Shown here piece after piece: positions 25,465-33,904 of a DNA stretch of 64,000 nucleotides (its first letter is position 1; each line of letters opens with the position of its first letter). The notes below the pieces were generated by a model. That model ran no database searches and had not been told where the DNA came from. It was given only the letters and a program-made list of their open reading frames with translations. The position numbers and the translations under genes were made by a program. The stretch is taken from NCBI RefSeq assembly GCF_008365375.1, contig NZ_QOKW01000021.1:49426-113425 (forward strand), read 5' to 3'. This stretch comes from Roseomonas genomospecies 6 (GTDB taxonomy: Bacteria; Pseudomonadota; Alphaproteobacteria; Azospirillales; Azospirillaceae).

Positions 25465-26664
25465 ATGGCTGAGTTCGACGATTGCAAGGCCCTGTGCCGC
25501 GACTGCGCGGCGGCGCTCCGCGGAACCGAGCCGCGCTGCCCGAAATGCGGCAGCCGGCGGCTGGTCCGGCACGAGGAGCTGCACGGCCTCGCCATCGGCC
25601 ACATCGACTGCGACGCCTTCTACGCCACGGTGGAGAAGCGCGACCGGCCCGAACTGGTCAGCCGCCCGCTGATCATCGGTGGGGACCGGCGCGGGGTGGT
25701 GGCGGCCTGCTGTTATGTCGCGCGGATGGCCGGGGTGCGCTCCGCCATGCCGATCTGGCAGGCGATGGAGGCGTGCCCCGACGCCGTGGTGCTGCGGCCC
25801 AACATGGCGAAGTACAAGGCGGTTGGCCGGCAGGCGCGGGAGCTGATGCACGCCTTCACCCCGCTGGTCGAGCCGCTGTCCATCGACGAGGCCTTCCTCG
25901 ACCTGTCCGGCGTGGCGGAGCGGCTGAGCATCAGCCCGGCCCAAGCGCTGGTGGAACTGGCCCGCCGGTTCGAGAACCAGTTGGGCATCACCGCCTCGGT
26001 CGGGCTCAGCTACAACAAGCTGTTCGCCAAGATCGCCTCCGACCTGGAGAAGCCGCGCGGGTTCTCGGTGATCGGACAGGGGCAGGCGCTGGATTTCCTG
26101 GCGCCGAAGCCGGTGTCGATCCTGTGGGGCGTCGGGCCGGTGCTCCAGCGCAAGCTGCAATCGGACGGCATCCGCACGGTGGGCGACCTGCGCGGCTGGT
26201 CGGAGATCGACCTCGTGCGCCGACACGGCAAGATGGGCCGCCTGCTGCACCGCTTCGCCCGCGGCCAGGACGACCGCCGGGTGGAGCCGGAGTCGCCCAG
26301 CAAGAGCATTTCCGCCGAGACGACCTTCGACTGGGAGACCGCCGACAAGGCCGCGCTGAAGGATGCGCTGCGCCCGCTGGCCGAGACGGTCGCCCGCCGC
26401 CTCGACGCCGCCGGGCTGCGCGGGCGCAGCGTGGTTCTGAAGATGAAGACCGCCGATTTCCAGACCATCACCCGCTCCCGCCGCGTCGATCCGCCGGCCC
26501 GGTCGGCGGGGCTGATCTGGCAGACCGGCTGCGAGATGCTGGACGCCGAGATGGACGGGCGCTCCATCCGTCTGATCGGCGTCGGCTGCACCGACCTGCT
26601 GGACCCGGAGACCGCGGCGGAGCCGGACCTGTTCGACGGCTTCGGCCCGTCTCCGCCGGGGTGA
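25465..26664 (+). CDS. dinB: DNA polymerase IV (Y-family), zinc-finger N-terminus
   Basis: This is a 399-residue translesion polymerase. A C-x2-C...C-x2-C cluster near residues 11-30 precedes the catalytic palm, a form seen in many alphaproteobacterial DinB proteins. The palm shows H-I-D-C-D-A-F-Y near residue 48 and S-I-D-E-A-F-L-D near 139, giving the metal-binding Asp/Glu set, and Y-C/Y-x-A-R-x-x-G-V-R-S nearby. The little-finger domain occupies roughly residues 280-385. No C-terminal beta-clamp motif is obvious to me. It stands alone on the plus strand, 95 bases before the PAAR-like gene, and has no clear link to the secretion cluster. Confidence 0.94.
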   Translation: MAEFDDCKALCRDCAAALRGTEPRCPKCGSRRLVRHEELHGLAIGHIDCDAFYATVEKRDRPELVSRPLIIGGDRRGVVAACCYVARMAGVRSAMPIWQAMEACPDAVVLRPNMAKYKAVGRQARELMHAFTPLVEPLSIDEAFLDLSGVAERLSISPAQALVELARRFENQLGITASVGLSYNKLFAKIASDLEKPRGFSVIGQGQALDFLAPKPVSILWGVGPVLQRKLQSDGIRTVGDLRGWSEIDLVRRHGKMGRLLHRFARGQDDRRVEPESPSKSISAETTFDWETADKAALKDALRPLAETVARRLDAAGLRGRSVVLKMKTADFQTITRSRRVDPPARSAGLIWQTGCEMLDAEMDGRSIRLIGVGCTDLLDPETAAEPDLFDGFGPSPPG

Positions 26665-26758
26665 AGCGAATTCGGACCATTCCGGTCCAGGGCCTTCTTG
26701 CCGCGGCCCGGCGGGGGCGCTCACTCTTCCCGGTGTTGCTTGGGAAGGGAGGAGCGCG

Positions 26759-27151
26759 ATGAGTCAGGCGGTGTGCGCGGGCGCCATGATGACCTGCAGC
26801 TTCGGGGCGGCGCCGTCCGCTCTGGTGGTGCTGCCGCTGAACCGGACGATGGCCGGCGGGCCGCCCATGGCGAACATCATGGACAACAAGCCGATCATGA
26901 ACATCCCGCCCTTCGGCGTGTGCACCAGCCCGGCCAATCCCGTGGTCGCTTCGATGATTCCAGTCCCGCCGCCGGGCGTGATCAAGCCGCAGCCCTGCGT
27001 TCCCTGCACCGTCGCCCCCTGGGTGCCCGGCGCGCCTACGGTGATGGTCGGCAACATGCCGGCCCTGACCTCCACCAGCAAGCTGATGTGCAATTGGGGC
27101 GGGGTGATCCAGATCGTCGTGCCGGGGCAGTTCACGGTGCAGACGCCGTGA
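26759..27151 (+). CDS. PAAR-like (DUF4280-type) spike-tip protein of type VI secretion
   Basis: The 130-residue protein is rich in proline, cysteine and glycine. Recurring M-C/C-T-S/S-F-G and P-x-x-x-V-M-V-G-N-M-P-A-L-T-S-T-S motifs are typical of PAAR-like proteins of the DUF4280/DUF4150 group. Such proteins cap VgrG and sharpen the spike; this one has no fused toxin domain. AAGGAGGAGCG precedes the ATG. It is convergent with the vgrG-containing operon, so it is transcribed on its own. An inverted repeat GGACC-N5-GGTCC lies 70-85 bases upstream. Confidence 0.85.
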   Translation: MSQAVCAGAMMTCSFGAAPSALVVLPLNRTMAGGPPMANIMDNKPIMNIPPFGVCTSPANPVVASMIPVPPPGVIKPQPCVPCTVAPWVPGAPTVMVGNMPALTSTSKLMCNWGGVIQIVVPGQFTVQTP

Positions 27152-27181
27152 GGTGCGTGGTGGTCTTGCCCCCTCCGCCTC

Positions 27182-27287
27182 TTGCCCCCACCCCGCCCCT
27201 CCCCCGCTTTGCAGGGGAGGGAGATTATCGCGAAGCGGCGGCAGTCCCCTCCCCTGCGCAGCGGGGGAGGGTTAGGGTGGGGGCAAC
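27182..27287. repeat. REP-like inverted repeat pair (family A)
   Basis: Two units face each other, with outer arms TTGCCCCCACC and GGTGGGGGCAA and inner hairpins of CCCTCCCCCGC type. They fill the 154-base gap between two convergent genes. Confidence 0.8.
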
Positions 27288-27305
27288 ACCGCCCCAAGGT
27301 TTCTC

Positions 27306-27986
27306 TCACCCCGCCGGAGGCTGCAGCACGGCGATTTCCTTCCCGTCCTCCGAATAGGTCCGCAGCGGTTCGATCAGCAGGCCGCGGCGGTAGACGCCGT
27401 GCTGCATCAGCGCGCCGGAGGGGAAGAAGCGGCGCAGCACCCCGTCCTGAAGCCCGTCCAGGAACGACGCGCGCTCGCTGACCGTGCCGTCGTCGTAATA
27501 GCCGAGAACCGGGCCGTGCAGGCGGTCGTCGGCGTAGCTTTCCCGCCGCATCGGGCGGCCCTGCGGGCTGTGGAACAGCGCCTCTCCCTCGCGCTTGCCG
27601 TTGCGGTATTGGAAGACGGCGGCGACGGTGCCGGTTTCGTGGAAGAAGACGGAGGGGCCGTCGAGAAAGCCGTCGCGGTAGGTCATCCGGCAGGTCGGGC
27701 GGGCGTTGGCGTAGAAGGTGGTCAGCCCGTGCTGCACGCCGTCCGCATACTCCGCCACCTGGACCAGCGCGCCGCCGGGGGCGTAGTTGCGCACCTCCCC
27801 ATGCAGTTTTCCGGCGCGCAGCCGGGCGCGCAGGACGGGATGGCCGTCGTCGCCGTAGGCGGTGTAGAGGCCGTGGAACAGCTCGCCGCGCGTCTCGCCG
27901 CTGCGGACGATGCGGCCCTGCTCGTCGCGCTCCTCCACCGGTTGGGGACCGGCGATTTGGGGATCGGATACGGTATCGTCGGCCAT
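27306..27986 (-). CDS. MORN/YwqK-repeat protein encoded directly after vgrG
   Basis: The 226-residue protein consists of about seven MORN-variant (YwqK-type) repeats of 20-24 residues, each with a G-x-x-x-G-x-x-x-x-Y/F-x-x-x-G pattern (for example H-G-E-V-R-N-Y-A-P-G-G-A-L). There is no signal peptide, membrane helix or catalytic motif. One base separates it from the vgrG stop, so it is co-translated with the spike protein. Genes in this place often encode effectors, adaptors or immunity proteins; YwqK-type repeats have been linked to immunity or antitoxin-like roles, but no toxin partner is recognisable here. The function is therefore open. Confidence 0.75.
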   Translation of the reverse strand: MADDTVSDPQIAGPQPVEERDEQGRIVRSGETRGELFHGLYTAYGDDGHPVLRARLRAGKLHGEVRNYAPGGALVQVAEYADGVQHGLTTFYANARPTCRMTYRDGFLDGPSVFFHETGTVAAVFQYRNGKREGEALFHSPQGRPMRRESYADDRLHGPVLGYYDDGTVSERASFLDGLQDGVLRRFFPSGALMQHGVYRRGLLIEPLRTYSEDGKEIAVLQPPAG

Positions 27987-27987
27987 C

Positions 27988-30063
27988 TCAGTTCACCTTC
28001 ACCAGGGTGCCCTTGACGGTCAGGATGGCCCCGGCGCTGACCTCGCCCATGGTCTGGGCCTTCAGTGTGGCGGACAGCCCCTCGGCGGACAGGGCGAGGC
28101 CGGCCTTCAGGTTCATTCCCATGCTGGCCTTGAGGTCCAGGCCCATGCCGGACTTGATCTCCATCGCCATGCCGGACTTCGCGTTGAAGGCTCCGCCCGC
28201 GTCGAGCTTCATGTCCGTTCCGGACTTGACGCCGACCTCGCCGGAGGTGGCGGTCACCTTCACCGACTTGCCCTTGATGACCACGTCGCCGGTCACGTCG
28301 ATGGTCAGGTTGCCCTTCACGGTCAGGGTGTAGTCGCCGTCCGCCTTGTGGGTGAAGTCGGCCTTGTTGGTGTGGGTCTCGTTGCCCTTCACCGTCACGG
28401 CGCGCGTGCCCTTCGAGACGTCGTGCGTCTCGTTGCCTTCCGACACGGTGATGCTGCGATCGTTCTTCACGGTCAGCTTGCGGTCGTGCTGGACGTCGAT
28501 GGTGCTGTCGTTCTCGATCGTTTCCACCTCGTCGTGCTTCACAAGGCGGGTCAGGTCGTTCAGCACTTCGACGTTCATGTCCTTCTGGGCGTGAACGAAA
28601 ATCTCTTCGCTGTCGGCCTTGTCCTCGAACCGGATCTCGTTGAACTTGCCGGTGCCGTTCTTGGAGGTCTGGGTCTTGATGGTGCTCTTGGTCGAGTCGT
28701 CGGGCAGCGTGTAGGGCACGGTCTGCTCCGCGTTGTAGACGGAGCCGGTGACGAGCGGACGGTCGGGGTCGCCGTCGAGGAAGGTCACCACCACCTCCTG
28801 CCCGACGCGCGGAAAGAACATGATGCCGTAGTTCTTGCCCGCCCAGTTCTGCGCGACGCGGACCCAGCAGGAGCTTTTCTCGTCCTTCTTGCCCAGACGG
28901 TCCCAGTGGAACTGCACCTTGATGCGCCCGTACTTGTCGAGCCAGATCTCCTCCCCGCTCTTGCCGACGACGATCGCGGTCTGGGTGGAGTGGATGCGCG
29001 GCTTCACCGCCGTGTCGAGCGGGCGGAAGGGCAGGTCGGGCGGGAAGGCGGTGAAATGGGCGTTGAAATGGCCGCTCGCCCCGTCGATGCGCACGGAATG
29101 CAGGACATATTCGGCGTTCAGGTCGCTCTTGCGGTGGCCCGACACGGTGATGCGCGTCCCGGTCTCCAGCGAGCGGCATTCGCCGCTGCCGCGCACCCGG
29201 CGTCCGGGGAAGGCCAGGGCCTGCTGGCGCAGCTTGGCCATCGCCTCGCCATCCGCCGAGGTGGTGTGGCGGCCCATGTAGTCGTTGACCGTGCCGAAGC
29301 CCGACGCGCCTTCCGCCGTGGCGTAGAGGTCGGTCGAGGGCGTCTCGAAATGGTAGCCGTCGATGCCGTAGCTCTTGGGCGTGACGCGCCGCTCGACGCT
29401 GAGGCCGGTCAGCACGTTGTCCTCGTCGTCGTGCCCGTCGGTGGCGCGGTATTCGAAGGCGTCGAGCAGCGGGCTCTTGGCGAAGGCGTTGGCTCCGTCG
29501 CCGAGCACCAGCGTGTGCTTTCCGTCTTCATGCGCGAAGTAGTAAAAGATGCCTTCCTCTTCGAGCAGCCGGGCGACGAAGTTGTAGTCCGTCTCCCGGT
29601 ACTGCACGCAATACTCACGCTTGGCGTAGGTGCCGGTGAGCGACTTCTTGATGTCGGTGTAGCCGGCGCCCTTGCAGACCTCCTCGACGATCTCCGGCAC
29701 CGTCTTCTCCTGGAAGATGCGGCAGTCGCCGGAATGGGTCAGCATCCACAGCCAGGGGTGCAGTTCCGCCTCGTAATGGGCGACCTGGCTTCGGTCGTCC
29801 ACATGGGTCAGCTCGATCCGCCCGACGATGGCGTTGATGTAGCGGACCGTCTCCTGGTCGCCCAGCGTGATGGCGACGGTCACCGGCTTGCCGACGACGC
29901 GGTCGAAGGCGATGTCGTCGTCCGCCGAGATCATGGTGACGCGGTAGGTGAACAGCGACGAAAGCCGCTCCTCCCCCACGATGGTGCGCAGCGCCAGAAC
30001 GTCCGGCCCCAGCGGGGTGGTGATGGACAGATACTGGCTGTCCTGGGAAAAGCGCTTCGCCAT
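27988..30063 (-). CDS. vgrG: VgrG spike protein (TssI) of the type VI secretion system
   Basis: The 691-residue protein starts at the ATG at 30063, with GGGGAGC upstream and a 16-base gap from clpV. The gp27-like base fills residues 1-370 (L-F-T-Y-R-V near the start, H-P-W-L-W-M-L-T near 105), followed by a gp5-like OB fold (R-V-A-Q-N-W-A-G-K-N-Y-G-I-M-F-F-P-R-V-G-Q-E-V). The C-terminal beta-needle is long and ends in tandem K-S-G-M/K-A-S-M-G-M-N-L-K repeats. No fused effector domain is seen. It trimerises into the puncturing spike capped by PAAR. Confidence 0.95.
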   Translation of the reverse strand: MAKRFSQDSQYLSITTPLGPDVLALRTIVGEERLSSLFTYRVTMISADDDIAFDRVVGKPVTVAITLGDQETVRYINAIVGRIELTHVDDRSQVAHYEAELHPWLWMLTHSGDCRIFQEKTVPEIVEEVCKGAGYTDIKKSLTGTYAKREYCVQYRETDYNFVARLLEEEGIFYYFAHEDGKHTLVLGDGANAFAKSPLLDAFEYRATDGHDDEDNVLTGLSVERRVTPKSYGIDGYHFETPSTDLYATAEGASGFGTVNDYMGRHTTSADGEAMAKLRQQALAFPGRRVRGSGECRSLETGTRITVSGHRKSDLNAEYVLHSVRIDGASGHFNAHFTAFPPDLPFRPLDTAVKPRIHSTQTAIVVGKSGEEIWLDKYGRIKVQFHWDRLGKKDEKSSCWVRVAQNWAGKNYGIMFFPRVGQEVVVTFLDGDPDRPLVTGSVYNAEQTVPYTLPDDSTKSTIKTQTSKNGTGKFNEIRFEDKADSEEIFVHAQKDMNVEVLNDLTRLVKHDEVETIENDSTIDVQHDRKLTVKNDRSITVSEGNETHDVSKGTRAVTVKGNETHTNKADFTHKADGDYTLTVKGNLTIDVTGDVVIKGKSVKVTATSGEVGVKSGTDMKLDAGGAFNAKSGMAMEIKSGMGLDLKASMGMNLKAGLALSAEGLSATLKAQTMGEVSAGAILTVKGTLVKVN

Positions 30064-30079
30064 GATCGCGGCTCCCCGG

Positions 30080-32686
30080 TCAGCTTGCCGTGCCGACCGT
30101 GAAGCGGCCGTCCGCGCCGTGGTCCACGGTGATGCGGCCCACCGGCTGGCCGGCGGCGACGCGGTCGAGGATGCGGATGGCAACCTCCGGCACCACGAAC
30201 TCCGACAGCAGCGTGTCGATCATGCGCGCCCCGGCGTCGGAGTGCAGGGCGCGTTGAACCAGGGCCTCGACCGCCGCGTCGGTCACCGCCAGTTCGGCAC
30301 CGCGGTTGCCGGCGGTGCGGCGTTGCAGCTTGTCCAGCTTCATCGTCACGATGCGGCGGATCTGCGCCTCGCTCAGCGGGTAATAGGGCACGACCGACAG
30401 GCGGCCCAGGAAGGCCGGGCGGAAGCGGCGGCGCAGCACGTCGGAAATGGCCGCCAGCCCCTCCTCCCGCGCCTCGCCGATGCGCCCGGCGTCGAGCGCC
30501 TCGCGGCCCAGCGCGAACAGTTCGGTGTCGCCGAGATTGCTGGTCAGCAGGATCAGCGTGTTGCGGAAATCCACCTCCACGCCCTCGCCGTCCTCCAGCA
30601 CGCCCTTGTCGAAGACCTGATAGAACATGTCCAGCACGTCGGGGTGGGCCTTCTCCACCTCGTCCATCAGCACCACGGCGTGGGGGCGGCGGCGCACCGC
30701 CTCGGTCAGAACGCCGCCGCTGCCGTAGCCGACATAGCCCGGCGGCGCGCCGCGCAGGGTCGCCACGGCGTGGGCCTCCTGATACTCCGACATGTTGATG
30801 GTGATGAGGCTGTCTTCGCCGCCGTTCAGAAGCTCGGCGAGCGCCAGCGCGGTTTCGGTCTTGCCGACGCCGCTCGGGCCGCTCAGCAGGAAGACGCCGA
30901 TGGGGCGCTGCGGCTCGCCCAGACCGGCGCGGTAGCCGCGCACGGCCCGCGCGATGGCCTGGAGCGCCTGCGGCTGGCCGACGACGCGGGCAGCCATGCG
31001 GTCCTCCAGCGTGGCGACCACCTCCAGATCGTCCTTGGACATGGAGCCGACCGGGATGCCGGTCCAGTTCGACACCACGGCGGCGACCACCGCACCGTCC
31101 ACCCGGTGCGGGACCAACGGGCTGTCGCCCTGCACGGCCTTCAGCTTTTCCGTCGCCGCGGCGGCCTCCACCGCGTGCCCGGCCTTCAGAGCGGCCTCCA
31201 CCGCCTCGACAAGATCGCGCTCGCGCTTCCAGCGCTCCTCCAGAGCGGCCTTTTCCAGGGCGAGGGCGCCGCGGCGTTGCGAAATCTGCGACAGGCGGGC
31301 GTGGTGGGCGGTGCCGGGTTCGGCCTCCAGCCGTTCCGCCTCGCGGGCCAGGATGGCGTCCTCGCGCTCCATCGCCTCGATGGCCTCGGGCTTGGAACTG
31401 CGGGCGATGGCGACGCGGGCGCAGGCGGTGTCGAGCACGCTGATCGCCTTGTCGGGCAACTGGCGGGCGGGGATGTAGCGGGCGGACAGGGCCACGGCGG
31501 CGGCGATGCCGTCGTCCAGCACGCTGACCCCGTGATGCTCCTCGAAGCGGCGGACAAGGCCGCGCAGCATCGCCGCCGCCGCCGTCTCGTCCGGCTCCGG
31601 CACCGAGACGGGCTGGAAGCGGCGGGCCAGCGCCGGGTCCTTCTCGAAATACTTCTTGTACTCGGCCCAGGTGGTGGCGGCGATGGTGCGGAACTCGCCG
31701 CGCGCCAGGGCGGGCTTCAGCAGGTTGGCGGCGTCGCCCTGGCCGGCGGCCCCGCCCGCGCCGATCAGCGCGTGCGCCTCGTCGATGAAGACGACCATGG
31801 GGACGGGCGAGGCCGAGACCTCCTTGATGATCGACTTCAGCCGATTCTCGAACTCGCCCTTCACCCCGGCCCCGGCCTGGAGCAGCCCGAGGTCCAGCGT
31901 GCGGATGACCATGCCGCGCAGCGGCGGCGGCACATCGCCCTCCGCGATGCGGAGCGCCAGCCCTTCCACGATGGCGGTCTTGCCAACGCCGGGGTCGCCG
32001 ACGAGGATCGGGTTGTTCTGGCGGCGGCGCATCATCACGTCGACGACCTGCCGGATCTCGCGGTCGCGCCCGATCACCGGGTCGATCTTCCCGGCCTTGG
32101 CCTGGGCGGTCAGGTCCAGGCTGTATTGATCGAGCATCGACCGCCCGTCCGACGCGGCGGCGCTGGCGGAAGCGGTGGCGGGGGGATCGGACGCGGCGGC
32201 GGACGGCCCGCCCTCCTTCAGGACGCGCACCAGTTCCGGCAGGTCGGACGCGGTGCGCTCGCGCGGCAGGGCGAGCAGGGAGGGGGCGGATTCCGTCACC
32301 ACCGCCCGAACGGAATCGCAGGCGACCGCGGCCCAGAGGATGGCCGGAAGCACGATCTGCGGGCTGTCGAGGTGGGTCACGGAGATCAGCAGCGCCGTCT
32401 CCAGCATCTCCGGCACGCGGGGGGAGAAGGCCGGGGTGCGGCTGTTGCCGCGGCGGATGCGGTCCAGCGCCGCGTCCAGTTCCGTCTCCAGCCGGTTCGC
32501 CTCGACGCCGTAATGGCGCAGGATGCCGGCGACGGTGGCATCCTTCAGGCGCAGCAGGGCCAGCAGAACATGCTCCGCCTCGACGTCGTAATGGGTCTGC
32601 GACACGCACAGGGCGGCGGAGCGCTCCAGCACCTTGCGGCCGTCGCGGTCGAGCTTTCCGATGAGGGACTTGATGTCGGCGGTCAC
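30080..32686 (-). CDS. clpV: ClpV (TssH) AAA+ sheath-recycling ATPase
   Basis: The 868-residue ClpB-type protein has an N-terminal Clp_N domain that binds the contracted TssB/C sheath. The first AAA+ domain carries Walker A G-D-P-G-V-G-K-T near residue 210, followed by a coiled middle region. The second AAA+ domain carries G-P-S-G-V-G-K-T near 600. Walker B motifs V-V-F-I-D-E-A-H and V-V-L-M-D-E-V-E are intact. The start is GTG at 32686. Its GTGA would overlap the stop of tssG if the repeat insertion upstream (32738-32888) were removed, suggesting the two genes were once coupled. Confidence 0.95.
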   Translation of the reverse strand: MTADIKSLIGKLDRDGRKVLERSAALCVSQTHYDVEAEHVLLALLRLKDATVAGILRHYGVEANRLETELDAALDRIRRGNSRTPAFSPRVPEMLETALLISVTHLDSPQIVLPAILWAAVACDSVRAVVTESAPSLLALPRERTASDLPELVRVLKEGGPSAAASDPPATASASAAASDGRSMLDQYSLDLTAQAKAGKIDPVIGRDREIRQVVDVMMRRRQNNPILVGDPGVGKTAIVEGLALRIAEGDVPPPLRGMVIRTLDLGLLQAGAGVKGEFENRLKSIIKEVSASPVPMVVFIDEAHALIGAGGAAGQGDAANLLKPALARGEFRTIAATTWAEYKKYFEKDPALARRFQPVSVPEPDETAAAAMLRGLVRRFEEHHGVSVLDDGIAAAVALSARYIPARQLPDKAISVLDTACARVAIARSSKPEAIEAMEREDAILAREAERLEAEPGTAHHARLSQISQRRGALALEKAALEERWKRERDLVEAVEAALKAGHAVEAAAATEKLKAVQGDSPLVPHRVDGAVVAAVVSNWTGIPVGSMSKDDLEVVATLEDRMAARVVGQPQALQAIARAVRGYRAGLGEPQRPIGVFLLSGPSGVGKTETALALAELLNGGEDSLITINMSEYQEAHAVATLRGAPPGYVGYGSGGVLTEAVRRRPHAVVLMDEVEKAHPDVLDMFYQVFDKGVLEDGEGVEVDFRNTLILLTSNLGDTELFALGREALDAGRIGEAREEGLAAISDVLRRRFRPAFLGRLSVVPYYPLSEAQIRRIVTMKLDKLQRRTAGNRGAELAVTDAAVEALVQRALHSDAGARMIDTLLSEFVVPEVAIRILDRVAAGQPVGRITVDHGADGRFTVGTAS

Positions 32687-32737
32687 GGGACGGCTCCCTG
32701 GAATGACGTTGCGGGCGGGGCGTGGGCGAGGGTCAGG

Positions 32738-32888
32738 AGGGGGCTTGGAAGTCCCCTCTCCCCTCCGGGGAGAGGGTTAGGGTGAGGGGGTTGTGCGTTT
32801 CGGAACGTCCGGCACGAGCGCAACCCCCTCACCGGCCCTCCGGGCCACCCTCTCCCCAGGGGGGAGAGGGTTAAAAGGGGCGGGATCA
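32738..32888. repeat. REP-like element (family B) inserted between tssG and clpV, flanked by 9-bp direct repeats
   Basis: Facing units (CCCCTCTCCC-CTCC-GGGGAGAGGG at the left, CCCTCTCCCC-AGG-GGGGAGAGGG at the right) enclose a smaller palindromic core. The element lies between two exact copies of AGGGTCAGG (32729-32737 and 32889-32897). Its left half contains the present tssG stop codon, so the last 35 or so residues of TssG are encoded by the repeat. Confidence 0.75.
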
Positions 32889-33904
32889 AGGGTCAGGCGC
32901 CCATCTTTCAAATTCGGGCGGCCCGGCGCCCGCAGCCAGGAGGTCCAGCCGAGACGGCTGCCCTCCGGCGGCTTGCTGGACAGGCGCGTCGGCGGCACCT
33001 TGGCGGCCTCCAGCACCAGCACGATGCGGAAGTCCATGCCGTCCCCGGTGTGGAAGCGGGCAAGCGCGCAGAGCGTCTGGTGATGCCGCCCGTCGGGCAG
33101 GAATTCGCGGAAGCGCTCCAGGCTGTCGAGCGTCAGTTCGATGGCGTAGCAGCTCTGCTGGTCCCAGACGCGGCGGCCCAGAACCACCGTGCGGCCCAGG
33201 CTGTTGTTCCGCGCGCCGAAGCCGCCCCCGATGCGGGTCTGGCTTTCGTCATCCAGCGGCAGCCAGCGCCCGACGAAGCTCTCCACCCGCACCTTCACCC
33301 GGAAGACGGCGCCGAGGATCGCCTCCAGCCCTGCGGAGGAGCGGCGCCGGTTGGCGAGGATGCCGGAAAAGGCCAGAAGCATCCGGTCGGGCGTGCCCGG
33401 CAGGCGCTGCTCCAGGCCGGGCGTGGCGATGCCGGACAGGGCGCGCAGAACGCGGGCCATCAGGGTGCGTTCCGGGTCGCGCTCCAGCAGGGGCAGGCTG
33501 CCCTGACGCGTCCGGTAGAAGATCGACATCAGACGGTGGTTGAAGATGTCGTAGAAGGCCGTGCCCGCCGTGTCGCGCCGCGCCGCCCGCTCCACCAGAA
33601 GCTCCGTGGCGACGTAGGGCAGGGGACCGTTGATGCCGGCGACACCCAGCACGGGAGACCGCACCACGCCGCGCCCGTCCGGCGTCCGGCGCGCATCCAC
33701 CACGTCGCTGGCCGGGAAGACGAAACTCGGGTCGTGCTCGATGCGGACGGCCTCCTGCTCCGGGTCGATGCCGGTGCCGAGGGGCGCGAAGCCGGGGGCG
33801 GCGCGCTCCAGCAGGGCGATGGCCTGCAACAGGTCGAAGCCCCAGGGCTCGGCCTCCAGCCGGTCGATCAGAGCGGCTGGGGAGTTGACGGGCCGGTCCG
33901 TCAC
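32777..33904 (-). CDS. tssG: TssG baseplate wedge protein, C-terminus altered by a repeat insertion
   Basis: The 375-residue protein begins at the GTG at 33904, overlapping the tssF stop in a GTGA junction. Family hallmarks are the F-D-L-L-Q-A-I-A-L-L-E start, G-I-N-G-P-L-P-Y near residue 110, and F-Y-D-I-F-N-H-R-L-M-S-I-F-Y near 140. TssG and two TssF copies form the wedge of the baseplate that receives TssK. The last residues (P-L-P-P-G-E-R-V-A-R-R-A-G-E-G...) are translated REP sequence, not family sequence. Reading through without the insert would instead end ...T-L-A-H-A-P-P-A-T-S-F-Q-G-A-V-P. Confidence 0.93.
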   Translation of the reverse strand: MTDRPVNSPAALIDRLEAEPWGFDLLQAIALLERAAPGFAPLGTGIDPEQEAVRIEHDPSFVFPASDVVDARRTPDGRGVVRSPVLGVAGINGPLPYVATELLVERAARRDTAGTAFYDIFNHRLMSIFYRTRQGSLPLLERDPERTLMARVLRALSGIATPGLEQRLPGTPDRMLLAFSGILANRRRSSAGLEAILGAVFRVKVRVESFVGRWLPLDDESQTRIGGGFGARNNSLGRTVVLGRRVWDQQSCYAIELTLDSLERFREFLPDGRHHQTLCALARFHTGDGMDFRIVLVLEAAKVPPTRLSSKPPEGSRLGWTSWLRAPGRPNLKDGRLTLDPAPFNPLPPGERVARRAGEGVALVPDVPKRTTPSP

